Shown piece after piece: positions 1-13,400 of a stretch of 64,000 bases of DNA (position 1 is its first letter; each line of letters opens with the position of its first letter). The notes beneath the pieces were generated by a model, which did no database searches, was not told the DNA's origin, and saw nothing but the letters and a program-made list of their open reading frames with translations. Source of the stretch: Margaritifera margaritifera (taxonomy: Eukaryota > Mollusca > Bivalvia > Unionida > Margaritiferidae); NCBI GenBank assembly GCA_029931535.1, contig JAQPZY010001521.1:996001-1060000 (forward strand), written 5' to 3'. Both the position numbers and the translations under genes were made by a program.

Positions 1-535
1 TTGGGACTTTGTCTGAAAAATATAAAGCCTTTTAGTCCTTGTTGTGACTTTGTCTGAAAAATATAAAGCTTGTTAGTCCTTGTTGTGACTTTGTCTGAAG
101 AATATCAAGCCTTTGAGTCATTATTGTGACTTTGTCTGAAGAATATCAAGCCTTTGAATCCTTGTTATGACTTTGTCTGCAAAATATCAAGCCTTTGAGT
201 CCTTGTTGTGACTTTGTCTGAAAATATCAAGCCTTTTAGTCCTTGTTGGGACTTTGTCGGAAGAATATCAAGCCTTTGAATCATTGTTGGGACTTTGTCC
301 GAAGAATATCAAGCGTTTGAGTCATGGTTGGGATATTGTTCGACGAATATCAAGCCTTTGAATTATTCTTGTGAATTTGTCCGAAGAATATGAAGCTTTT
401 AGTCCTTGGTGTGACTTTGTCTGAAGAATATCAAGCTTATTAGTCCTTGTTGCGACTTTGTCTGAAGAATATCAAGCTTTTTAGTCCCTGTTTTGACTTT
501 GTGCTAAGAATATCCAGCCTATTAGTTCTTGCTAA
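1..535. repeat. 41-bp tandem array (about 13 copies), cut by the window edge
   Basis: Direct repeats built around GACTTTGTCTGAAGAATAT, with units diverging by a few bases each. The array continues beyond base 1. No gene is seen in it. Confidence 0.9.
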
Positions 536-582
536 ACAGTATTACAGAGCTTATATTCATTCATAAGGTCTTTGTATTTACT

Positions 583-867
583 TTAGAATATGTTCCATTT
601 CTTGTTCATTAACTTATTCTTGAAAACCCGTGTCCAATGAAATTCTGCTACATCTTTATTCACTGATTTGTAGTCTCCTTTACTACGTAAACATATAATT
701 TTTTCTTGATAATTCGGTCTAGATGGTGGTAGATTTATGGAGAATTTAAAGTTATCATGACTACTGTTCCTAGAATTTTCAGCTACATATATATGATCAA
801 CTAGACTTATTATGGACGTATTTTCTAGGTCAAGAATATTTTGAACACAGGTTGATGAAATAGCCAC
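583..867 (-). pseudogene. Possible LINE endonuclease-domain fragment
   Basis: A short minus-strand frame contains SLVDHIYVAENSRN, resembling the S-x-I-D-H-I-[YF] motif near the end of LINE apurinic-type endonucleases. Nothing else of a LINE is recognisable nearby, so this is at most a remnant. Confidence 0.3.
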
Positions 868-1073
868 CTAATGCAAACCATTTTCTTGAAGAGTGGTAAA
901 ATAAGTTGTCTACCTCAAGGAACAAGAACAGTTTTTCCGGTCAATTCTTGGAAACTTCAAGTAAGCAACCAATAATATTTCTTCTACGTCAGCTCTGTTG
1001 ATGGACTCTTGTGTAGTTCAATCTATGCTCATTAACTTTCTCAAGCCTAGATGCTGCTCCAATATAAAATAAT

Positions 1074-1304
1074 GGATTTCACCCTTGACGGAGAGGTAAG
1101 TTCCGAACCACATTCCCAAACATACGTAAAATATTGAATAAATGTTTCATTTGGATAATTATCTGTATTTACGCTAGTATGCTTATTTTACCATGACACA
1201 ATAAAATTATCCATTTCTTCGCTCGATATCGTCTGCTTGTATCTCGTGCTGAATTTTTGAATAGCGGTGGTTCGGAACTTACCTCTCCGTCAAGGGTGAA
1301 ATCC
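1074..1304. repeat. Foldback element with perfect 38-bp inverted repeats
   Basis: 1074-1111 and 1267-1304 are exact reverse complements over 38 bp, separated by 155 bp. The outer ends read GGATTTCACCC. A related 13-bp piece recurs near 2,630. No transposase is present; a MITE-like foldback is the simplest reading. Confidence 0.7.
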
Positions 1305-1821
1305 AAGACTAGCCAAATGCTAACAGCAACTTCCGTCATCGTACTTCTCCCTTCTGCAAAATCGGCGAACAAATATGGAATTTTCTCCAATATGTCATGA
1401 ATTGAACGAGGTCGGTTGAGATGTTAAGATAATTGATCCATTTTTGATTACAGCTGGCATAATTTTTACATTAGGAGACGAAAATAGGACAAGCTAGCAG
1501 GGTTGGAAATAGCGAGGTGTGAGTAGTCGTGTCTTCCCTTGTGTTATATTGTTACAGGTTGGATCCCCCCAGCCCACTATCCATTGACCGATACTCCTAA
1601 TTTTGTTTGTAACGAGCCCCTGTGGGGGAAACTATCTTGTCGCTAAATACTAATGGTAATAGACATACAGGGTTTAAAATCAAGTTCGAACTGGACGATT
1701 ATTTAAACTATCTGCAAAGAACACATATTATATCAACAATAAAGCAGTGGACGAAAATAAATGTTATTCCTTATTTTTCATTTTTACAAGGTGGTTCTAT
1801 CGGGATTTATCCATTTATTCA

Positions 1822-2054
1822 GTATTTCTGTTTCTCAGACAGGGTATGTGCGTGACAAGATAGATACAGTATCTCTGTTTCTCAGACAGGATATGTGTGT
1901 GACAGGACAGATACAGTATCTCTGTTTCTCAGACAGGGTATGTGTGTGACAAGACAGATACAGTATCTCTGTTTCTCAGACAGGGTATGTGTGTCACAAG
2001 ATAGATACAGTATCTCTGTTTCTCAGACAGGGTATGTGTGTCACAAGATAGATA
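1822..2054. repeat. 47-bp tandem array (about 5 copies)
   Basis: Units centred on CTCTGTTTCTCAGACAGGGT. The short open frames here are created by the repeat and are not genes. Confidence 0.9.
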
Positions 2055-2715
2055 ACATTTTTTTCTTCAGTATTTTATATGCGGTGGAGCAGCAGGAAAT
2101 GTCAAAAATTAAGCAATCAAAGGGCTAAAAACTTTATTAGATTTGATCATGTACAACTGTCGACATACTTTGAACTGGGATGGAAGTGAGGGCTGGTATG
2201 GGGTGTGGAGGTCTTCTTCTGTCGAAATGATGCGTTTCGTGTTATACTTGATGGTTATTTTCCATGAAACATAAACACACAGAGAATCAACCTACATTAT
2301 AAACTTTGTATGTCCATTTTTCATATTTAAGAACTAACATATATGAAAAATACCACGAAACGTAAAGTAGCAACCACCTAACTGTTTGAAACCAATTGAA
2401 AACATCCTGAATACATATATGCATATAAGTGAAGCACAGGTGAATCTGAACTGTTTGTTTTCTTCGTCTATATAGATGGTCCAGTTGAATACCCAATATT
2501 TCCGTAAAGTGACCTCACCAAGGTTTATCTTCATTTTAGATATTAACAATTTCGTTCAAATTGCAAAACTTGGCCATTAAAGAAGGCACTTAATTGTTTT
2601 AAAAAAATCACTTTCCAACAGGAGAATGGTGGATTTCACCCTTGTAGTCACTCCGTCCAATCATCTAACCGAAACTAGTTTATATGTCAAAAGTGGGAAT
2701 ATATTCAAATGGAAT
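2055..2715. other. Region 3' of SMPDL3, no gene seen
   Basis: AT-rich sequence downstream of the SMPDL3 stop. It holds the possible poly(A) signal at 2133-2138 and a fragment of the 1,074-1,304 inverted-repeat sequence. Nothing else is recognised. Confidence 0.5.
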
Positions 2716-3230
2716 TTACTGTAAAAATATATAGATATCAAATATATGCAGAGAGAAGATTGAAAAGACTAACATGAGAAATAGGTATCCGTTTCTTGAT
2801 GCTGATCCACTACTGGTTGATTTACTTTTGCAGTTGTTATACTCATTTATATCGAAATTGCTGAAACCACATAAAATGGCCACGTGACAATCGGTGCTGC
2901 ATGTTTCTGTTGAACGCGTGCTGACTGTGGTCCACTTGAAGTAGTTCTTAAACTCGTCTGCGCTGTAGTCTTTCATTTTGTTCATAAGCTTCAACAGGGA
3001 CGATGGAGTAAGATCCGTCACTCCGTAATGTTGCTTGGCCGTGTACTCAAGTTTCCACGTTGCGTTCTTTTGTGCGTTGGCTTCGGGAAGATCTAGGTAG
3101 TATTGCTCTATGTCCAGCTGTGTTCCAGTCTGGCGGTCATAATGAACGAGTCGAATAGCAGGGTTGTGTTCCGGTCTGTACCGCCATGGAGTCACAGATG
3201 GAGCAATAAAAACTGGGATCACCGGTTCAC
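2716..3230 (-). CDS. SMPDL3: SMPDL3 exon 6: C-terminal domain, GPI-type tail, stop
   Basis: Acceptor TTTTTCAG. Codes residues 288-458 and the TAA stop at 2718-2716. Contains PVFIAPSVTPW, the YYLDLPEAN segment typical of the family, four cysteines in the last third, and a hydrophobic terminal segment preceded by a Ser/Gly-rich stretch. A possible AATAAA poly(A) signal on this strand is at 2133-2138, about 580 nt past the stop. Confidence 0.93.
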
Positions 3231-6200
3231 CTGAAAAATGCGGAACTTAATTAGGATATCTACTTCTGCCATCATAAAAATAATCGAAATGCAATGCATT
3301 TATTGTTTTTCAACACATGTTCAACACAACATTAATTTTTTTTCTTTACAGAATTGGTCAAAAACTCGCAGGAACTTTCAAACAGAACTTTTAAGTTTGA
3401 GACTTTTTCACATTTCACTAATTGGCTAATTGGCTGCCTTTTTCAAGTAAACATTCATGGTTTAAGTAAAAGCCGGAAAGGGAATTTGCAAGGGCAATTC
3501 GCTTACTCCACCCCCACCCCCACCCCACCCCAAAAAAAACAAAACAAAAAAAAAATCATAGAAATTACCTATTTCTCGCAATTTGAACATTTGTCTAGGA
3601 CAATTTCCCTCGGTCTAATATATTCCGATTGGACATTTTAAATTACGATTGAGTAAGCATATAAAAGTTAAATAGGCATGAGCACGGATAGTTTCACGTA
3701 TGGAAGTACATTTAGCTAAGCTATGTTATTAAGATGTATACAAAATCAAGAAATTCTTTGTCCAATCTCACAGAAAAAAAATACACTTTTACATTCTTTA
3801 ATCATAGACTTTTCCATGTTCCTAGGCAAACGCATTGAAGAGTATAACATAGGTATCATACACGCTGATCAGAACATTTCTCGTACTCTAGAGATTTCCC
3901 CAAGTGGAAACTCGAAGAGATCCAACGCATGAAATAGGAAAAAAGGCATCAACTTTCTTGAGGCCAGGAAAGTTGCGGAAATTCCCGGCTCCACTACAGC
4001 CAGCAAAACTTACACAAGCGAAGCAAAAGTGGAGAATAAACCTTCTACAAATACTCTCTGTACCCAGACAGACATTACATGGACGGAAGATCAAACCAAA
4101 TTCACAGCCTTGACGAAACCAAAACACGTGCTAGAAGCCACCCAAACATAGAGTGAAGCAGATAATGAAAGTAATCAGTGTGACAGTGTAGCAAATAAGA
4201 AACCCAATGCTATAAACGAAAAACCACAATCCACCACACAAAAAGAGCAGCAAACCACTGACCGCAAGGGACGTAGAATCAGTGTATCTCATAAGATTCC
4301 CAACACTACTACCGAGAAAACGGTTGAATCCGGCTCACCAAAAGAGGATCAGACCGCTGGCGCGATTGGAAATGCATGCTCTAAATCAAATAAAAAGAGG
4401 ATTACAGAATCTACTAGACTTCTGAAAAGATCTGACGATCCGACCAAGCTCTTTGATAAATTTTTAAGTCTATAGAGTATAGACACAGGAAAGCCCCCTG
4501 ATTCCGCACCAGGGAAAACTCGTACTTCCACCACTTCAATAAATTCTGACACCATAATATGATGGAACTGCCGCGGTTTAAAGGCAAATATCGATGAAAT
4601 TAGACTTCTGCTTAAAGAATATAAGCCAATAGCTGTCTTTAAATAGAGACCTTTTTAAAAGAAAACGATAGAGTTAATGGTAAAACTTTACAACGTCCAA
4701 CAACATTTCAAGAAACACTGACAAGGTTGCAGGAAGAGCGTCCATCATCATAAATAAAAAAAAAACTCTTCATAGCCAAATCAATATCAGTACCGCTTTA
4801 AATGCTATCGCCATCCGTATGTCCATACACAAAACTCTTACACTTTGCTCAGTATATGCACTCCAAACACTCCAATCAATCAATCTGATCTTGACCATCT
4901 TGTGATTGAAAAGTGATCAACACCTTGTGTTTTAGATGGCGACTTTAACGGTCACTTATCAACGAGAGAGGAAAGAAAATAGAAGACTTTGTTTCAAAAC
5001 ACAACCTTTGCCATTTTTAATGATGGGTCTTATACCTACATGTATCCTGCCACAGGATCCTACTCGTCCTTAGATCTGACCATCTGCAATCTATCTATTT
5101 TTACTTGACTTCTCTGTCTCTTGGGAAGTTGGTGAAAATCTATGTGGTGGTGACCACTTGCCAATGTACTTAAAGAGTAATACCGCCAAACCTCAAGGAC
5201 TAAGGCAGAGATGGAAATTGAAGAAGACAGAGTGTGAAACGTTTCAAACCATCTTCGAATCAAATTTGACAGTTAATCATTCTGACAATGTAGTGGATCC
5301 AATACCCCTATTTGCAAAGATACTCCAGGATGTTGCTGGGGATACAATACCCAAAAACTTTGGAGATTCATAAACATGTCAACAAACCATGGTTTGATGA
5401 CGCATGCAAAGACGGCAACAGGGTAGCGGAAAAACACCTGAAAATTTGAATAAATACTGTGTATACAGAACTAAAGCCCGTCGCACCGTGAGAGAGAGAG
5501 AGAGAGAGAGCACGAGAACATAAAGATCATATGCCTCTAGGCGGATCTCTCGCTTCTCTATTAAATTAGTATAGAATATCGTACACAAATCATTGGCAAA
5601 ATTAAAAGCATCTGTGTCAGGCATTTGAAGAAATCTGATTAAATGGTAACGACCATACCAGAAATCTCAAATACAGTCGCAAAAACATTCTCATAAAATC
5701 CCTCACAGGCGAATTATTCTGAAAATTTCCAACGTGTCATAAACCTGAAAGAAAAGGTTCCTCTAAAATTCAGCTTTTCAAACACTTACTTGATACAGTC
5801 CTCAATACACAACTCAACATGATCAATAAAAGTTGGGAAACTGGCGAGTTCTCGTAGTCTTGGCGAGAAGCAGCGGTAATACCAATACCTAGGCCTGGAA
5901 AGGATTATACAGACTCTTCCAACTACCGTCCCATATCGATAACAAACTGTATTAGCAAAACCATGGAACGGATGATAAATGATAGACTACTCGGATATCT
6001 TGAATCCAAGAAACTACTATCAGACGTTCAATGTGGATTCAGATGCCAGAGAGGCACAACAGACCATCTTCTCACACTTGAAGACTTTATTAGGGAAGCT
6101 TTCATAAAGAAAGAACATATAGTTGCCGTCTTTTTCAACATGGAGAAAGCTTATAACATCACATGAAAGTACAACATAATTTCTGACCTATTCAACCTAG

Positions 6201-9200
6201 GTCTCAGGGTCGCCTACCCAACTTTATCTCCAATTTTTGAAAGATAAAAATTTCAGTGCTAAGATATGCAGCACCCTTTCTGACAGCTATTCTCAGGAAA
6301 TGGGTGTAAGTCGAGACAGTATATTATCAGTCACCCTATTCAGCATCAAAATTAGGAACATTGCAAAATGCCTTAATCCAGGAAACGACTGCATTTTATA
6401 TGTCGACGACTTTTGAATCTGCTATAGATCAAAGAGTATGCATACTATTGAACGATAACAGATAAGCTAAACTCGATTTCGGAAATTGGCAAAAGAAAAG
6501 AGGTTCAAGTTATTTAAATCTAAAACTTTTTTTTTATGCACGTCTGCCAATCACATCAAATTCCTTTTGACCAATCTCTATCTTGGCGGTTGTGTTATTC
6601 CTATTGTGGAGGAGACCAAATTTGCTTCGCTTATTTTTGACCGAAAACTAGCTTACTTTTCACATATTAGATACATCATGGACCAATGTCACAAAGCTCT
6701 GGATTAAATAAGAGTCATGGCAAACACAGATTCGGGAGCAGATCAGAAGGTCTTGCTCCGGTTATACAGATCATTAGTAAGATCTGAACTTGACTCTGGA
6801 TCGATCGTGTACAGATCAGCCTGTAAATCGTACATTCAGATACTTGATCCGATTAACAATCAGGTACTTGGACTTTGTCTGAGTGCATTTAGAACCTCCC
6901 CTTCAGAGAGCCTATATGTAGAGGCAAACGAACCATCAACTTATCTCAGACGAACGAAACTGACTCGTTAATATGCTATCACACTATCTTCTAATCCATC
7001 TAACCCCACATATGATGTAGTCTATTCTATGTTCCAAAATCACAACCTTCGTTATCAACACCCCCAAAAATTATATTTAATCTTTGCCAATTCCAAAAAG
7101 TCCTCAGCAAATCTTCACCTTTTTCAGAGTAAATTTAATGAAGTCAGAGCCTCATATCGTAATCATACGTTACTGTGTACAGATGGTTCGAAAGATGGAG
7201 ACTATATTGGAGATGCCATTGCAAAAATCCCGCTCGTGGCACCATCCTGAGCCGGTTACCGCATAAAGCCTCATTTTTTTACCGCAGAAACCACGGCCAT
7301 ACTCAAAGGTTTGAACTACATTGAAACATCTCAAAAAACAAATTTCATCATCTTTTCGGATTCCGTTTCCAAACTGAAAGCCTTGCAAAAACCTTGAATC
7401 TGACAATCCATTAATATCCCAGATATTACAGAAACATGATTTACTAATTTCAGTCTAGAAAAAGTATTCTGTACTGTTGGTTGCCTAATCACATTGGTAT
7501 AAAGGGTAATGAAAGTGCAGATAAAGCAGAAAAGCTGCCCTGCAGTCACCCGTTTTCAAATGGAAGATTCCATACACTGACTTCAAACAATATGTGAATC
7601 AGTATGTTCTTCATACTTGGCAAAATATTTGGAATGAAAATTCCACAAGCAAACATCAGAATATCAAAAGATAGCGGCATCCCTCTTATAAAACAAATTG
7701 CAGAGATGAGGTAAAATTATACCGAACGAGTATCGGACACACACATACCTGGCTGAAGGATGAAACTCGACCAGAGTGCATACCATACCTGTGTCCACTG
7801 ACAGTGGAACACATTTTTGTCGATTGTGTCGAATTCCACCCTGCGAGACAGAAGTATTTTGATATAAACTCGATCAAGAAACTGTACGATGATGTACCAC
7901 CTTAGAAAATATTGGACTTTTTGAGGGAATGTGTTTTATATAACAAATTTTGACCATATTATTTAAGGCTTTACACAGGTTACCTTTATTTTTTATCGTA
8001 TATACCTTTAGCAGAATTTTAACATCTTTTACGTTTTATATTTTATCTTCTTGTATGTCATGTTTACATTTACTTATAAGAGTTTATCTTCCGTAAGTTA
8101 TGTGCAATTTTTCATTCTTACGTTTTTCAAAGTTAACTTTTAGTTAACATAATATAGCCACTATTGTGCTGAGGTGCCGTTAAATGCTACATACATACAT
8201 ATGGAACACGAGGGAAGACTTTTAAGTCGCGGTCATTACCCGAAGGTTTACAGTCATTCCCGAGTTTTCCAACAAACGTTTGCGCACAGCAAACTTTCAA
8301 TGACTGTTATTTGTACATGATCTGTAATCCTACAGAGTAATTTTGATCAACAACTACCAAATATCAACCGCAGAAAATGTCTTCCTGCACTGTTGACGTA
8401 ACAATTATTTCACTAAAGTCTTAAACATCCGCTGTACTGTGTAAGTTACGAGACATGCCCAATTTGAACTTGTGCCCTTGCTCCCAGATAAGATTATTTT
8501 TTCCTTTATTTCAGTTATCACATACACCTGCGCCGCTGACGACAAAAATCGCACATTCGTAAGCCTTAAGCCAAAAGATCAATGCCGCGACTATATTCCC
8601 GCGCTGGCATCTGTAACGTGCGTGAGACTGCCTCCGTACTTGTGCATCACACGAATTTCCGGCAGTTTGTACCCGAACAACTGGGCAGACACAGTACGTT
8701 TGTAATGCATTTATGTAACCACTTTTCTGACATTGGATGCATGCAGAAAACTGTTTCAATTTGCTACGTCAATTGTTTATCCATACGTCATACACGGAGC
8801 TTTAAATATATATGCTTTGTAACAGACAACAACATAGCAGCAGTGACGACCTTAAATTAATTTAAAAGGAAATAAATTAGGTCACTTTATCTTATTCTAG
8901 GCCGTGAATTACTGAATTTTCCAATCGAAATAATTTTGACAATTCACTGGAGTGAATTACCAAAAAAAAAAAAAAAAAAATTTCAATGTGGTAGATAGAG
9001 ATCGATAACATTATGGCAAAGAGATTTGATCCGACATTTAGACATTTGTTTCGTCAAGTGGTTAGTATGGCCACCTATTATGTAGAAGAACCAGGTTCAA
9101 AATCCCACAAGCTGCTTAATATTTTTTATGTGTTTTTTACCTTGAATTAGGAAGGATAATTATGTTACTACTGATATGTTCTGTGCAAATATGAACAAAA

Positions 9201-9729
9201 TACAGCTGAACCTAAACGGTAAACAGCTGACATTATCGCGCGGGATGCCGTAAGAAATATGTTACTTGAATATGTTATACATATTGCAAACCAATACGTT
9301 TGAGCATAAAATAAAAAGAAAATTGGCTTGTTCTGAGTGAATAACGGATGTGTTTCGTCTCGTGGGTGAAAATACTGAGTTTTTCACTCACTCAGTGACA
9401 TATATATGTTAATTGCTTAATACAAGCACATATCCTCTGTATATTCAAAGTTCATTAAAATTAATAAATCCTTTGACAGTAATTTGTTTGTACATAAAAT
9501 GTTATTCCTCTATTATAAGAACAGTATCCAAGGGGAATAAATCTTGCTGGAATAATATGATAAGGAATCCCTTATTCAAACCAAAATGGCGGAAAGTCCG
9601 TACGAGTCTCTCTCCGTCTGCGAGAACGAAGTATGTAGTCTACATTTCCTAGGGCTACCATAGGTCCTCTTTTTTCCGCACATGTCCTCCTTGTCAGTCC
9701 TTAAATCTCCTCTTTCTCTCTCTTTGTCT

Positions 9730-9801
<72 letters not shown>

Positions 9802-9910
9802 TGTCCTCTTTTTTAAAAATTCAAATATGGTGACCTTAACATTTCCCGAGGTTGAATGTAGCTTACATCACAAATAGGCACGTGTCAAACCAGTCAAAAC
9901 CTGTCTGTTC

Positions 9911-9990
<80 letters not shown>

Positions 9991-10400
9991 ATTCAGGGAA
10001 CTAGATGACAAGTTCTCTAGTTCACTGATCCATTTGAAAAAATTTAATTTTTTAGTTGACGCTTGACGGACGACTAACGACGAATCGCACAAGGTTTTTC
10101 TGTCGCGCTGTTAGAAACTAGTCAATATCTGAAAAAAATGCCCGCTATAAACACAGTATCACCATCTCACCATTTTTGTCCATATACACTTTGAAACCAT
10201 CTGCATGATCATGGCCAAAATGCATAGCAACGATGACGTCTGAGTACTTTAGAAATATATCGTTCAGGCGTTTGTGGAACATCTCATACATCCACACGAC
10301 TACATCAGGCGTGTGAACTCCAGGTGGTATGTGCGCTATTACAATTACCTGCAAAATAAGTAAGAATTTAAACAAAGAAAAAAATGAGGTCAGATTAAAG

Positions 10401-10490
<90 letters not shown>

Positions 10491-13400
10491 TGTATGTATG
10501 TATGAAACAAAAACTGAGAAACAACCGTAATTACGTGTTTATGTTCTGTTCTTGTCCTATAATCGTCCTATGCAGCTTTGAGCTCTTGAGAAAGAAATCG
10601 GTGCATTTCACAAAGCGTTTGTGCTGGTTTCACGCCAGTTTTACACTGTTGTTTCTCAGCTTTTGTTTCATATTTGATATATAAGATTTTTCTTGACTAA
10701 CATGATCTTCATGTTGTTGTGGAAGTTGAGAAGACTGTTTTTTGTCATGGGATATATATTGTTTTCCGACGTTAATACCTGATATATTGCATCATGTGGT
10801 ACCCCAAAACGTGATATTTTAACGAGTGGCGAAGCCACGATTTAAAATATATAAAAAATATATCGTTTTTCGTACCACAAGATGAAGTATATATATATAG
10901 CGCAACCAATACGCTACCATTTAGCGCCTATCCAACCATGGGAGGCTCGTCCACCGGGTAGAGCATTTGTGCAAGAGGAATTGCAAGTCATTCCGCGGAT
11001 ATGGAACTACCGCCGAGATTTATTTTGCGATCAACGCGTGCCCGTACGCGTAAGTAGTGATTTCATCAGGTAAAATTCATCGCTTGGTGTCCAGCGGTGA
11101 CAAACTCACCTTGGAGCAACGATGCACGCCGATGCGATGTTTATGTGACCGGATGAGACTGGCTGTGTTTGCGAATTCGCGCCGCTCGAGCAAACATTCC
11201 ACATACATGTTATGCTTGAGGCCTTTTTGCACCACACCACGCCTGGGACTCCTTTTGCTTTCTTAATGTTTTTGGAGCCGCCAACCCCGATCAAGTACAT
11301 TTTTGATCTCAGGCCCACGTATTCATCGATAGGCTTGCCCTAGCACACGTCTTTGAATTTTCCCACGACTTTCTTGTTGACGTTGCTGAACAGCGCGTGG
11401 TCTCGCTGATACTCGTTGGTATCAAATTCATTTTTTAGACTTGGTTCAGCCATGGCTGCGTAAACATTGTCTGTTGTTAAGTGTAGTAACAAAGATTCGG
11501 TGTCCGTATATAGAATCTTTATCTTGTCGCCGTATGGCGGCTTGATTTTATCGTAATAGAATTCATACATTAAAAACTTGGAAATATCAAGCACTGACTC
11601 GCCAGCGTATATAGGCTTTGCCAGTGTCATTTTTTTATTTTTTACTGTGTACGGCAAAGAGCCCACTATCAACGATTTTGCATGACTCAAATGCGTGGTC
11701 CGCGATGAGCCTTCGAAGTTTATCTTGCTCAATGTCCCGGACAAGGTCGAAGCGGATTCGCTTCCGCATTTTTCATCGTTTTGCCGAACACGTCATTGTT
11801 CATTAGTTTGAAAAAGTTTTTTTTCAAACTCGTCAGTTGCGTCTGTACGAAGATTTGTGTTCATTTGTTTATACGGCGCCATCCAGACGAGCTAGAGAAA
11901 CCAAAGCACCCGATGGATCCGTAACACACGCAGTCCGAACTGCAGATACAACTGCAAATTACGCATGTGAACCACATAGTTGTTTTTAGTTCTCAGGTCC
12001 GGGACAAGCTTGATGCATTCTGTACACTTGCGTCCGGAATCGTCCACGATCGCACACTGATACGGGGACAGCCACTCGCAGGGCATTGAGAGCGCTTCAG
12101 GGGGTGGCTGATAATCATTATGAGCTTGGTTAAGCTCAGCCGGGTATTAGATCAACCTCAAAGAAGTAACCGATCTCACTATTTATTTCATACTCTTGTA
12201 TGTATTTTTTCACGTGCACATCTGCGGGATCAATCCATTTCAACCTACCAACAGGCATGGGCTGTATCATTGCCCAAACTTACAAGTTGTTGCCGCATGG
12301 TACATGATGTTACTGTTTGGAAGGGCTTGGTCATATGCGTCCACAAGCGGATAGTTGGCGCGAGCGTAGCAATGACTCGTCATTGAAATCCCGCAACACA
12401 TTCCACGCTCAACAAACAGATGCTGATCAATGTCTGTGAGCAACTCCAACTCGACCTTGGTTTTTTTAATGTAAAGCATCCCAGACCATTCCAGGGGACC
12501 GAAAATAAATTTAATGTGCGGGGTCCAGCCTATACTCCTGCCTGACCGTGTCGCGGAATGCTTCAAACACATCCGCTAGTAAAAGCACATCGATTTGTAA
12601 ATATAATTCGCGGTAGTCTCCTAAATTTTTACAATTAAATTTAGACCAGACGTTGTTTGCGTGCGTGTAGTCGTTGGCGAAAATACCTACGCGGGAGAAC
12701 GACGAATGGAATGCTTCGATCGGTGGCAACTGAGTTTCTGCAAACTTGTCCAAGTAGCTCATATATTCGTATGGGTAAATTCCTTTGCGGATGAGTAAAA
12801 CAAACGTTCCATCGTCAGCACCACCGTATTGGCGAGCGATCTTAAATCGATCGTTGCCGTTAGCTGCATGGTTGCTGACTAGTTTATCTCAGAGGGAATT
12901 GAGGAACTGTAATGAATCGATGAATTACAGCTGACCCAGCCGAAAGGTCATATATTTTGCGATCGTATTCGGGATGACGTTTTTTGGCGCCTTTGATGCT
13001 GTTGCGACTCCTTGCACGATGAAATGACTATGATACCCACGCAGGTTATGAAGTACTACGAGAATTCTTGTTTTGCTTGGATAAATTCGTAACTGTAGAC
13101 TGCATGCGCTATGTGCAGCACCTCTGTACGCGCAAGTGATGTGACAGTGATCGCGCTTTTTTTCATCGGTGGAGCCAAAAGTTCTTTCACAGATCCAACA
13201 ATGAGTGGCCGCGAAAAACTTGCGCGTGTCATCGCTGGTTATAATCATGTCCATGGGCGAGGAGAGCTGTTGCCGAATCCAGTTCGCTGTAACCTCCAGC
13301 GATTTAATAAACACCTCAACGGTGGCTCAGTCACTCCATCGCATCTGACTATAGTGTAGCAAAATCCGAATGGGACATGTTCGGAAACTTGTGTTGTAAT

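Larger units (their letters stand above)
3885..8206 (+). mobile_element. LINE-A: 5'-truncated non-LTR retrotransposon (Jockey/I-like with RNase H-like region)
   Basis: Lies antisense in SMPDL3 intron 5. Domain order on the plus strand: ORF1 C-terminal remnant (CPKWKLEEIQ-type segment, from 3,890); endonuclease starting WNCRGLKANIDEI near 4,560 with GDFNGH-like and SLDLTICN segments to about 5,150; reverse transcriptase from about 5,780 (TMERMINDRLLGYLESKK, then YVDDF at 6399-6413); the LRLYRSLVRSELD tail to 6,970; then an RNase H-like TDGSKDGD segment near 7,180. Stops and frameshifts occur throughout. The 3' end carries a TATAGCC...GCCGTTAAA tail followed by (ACAT)n at 8,190. Confidence 0.88.
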
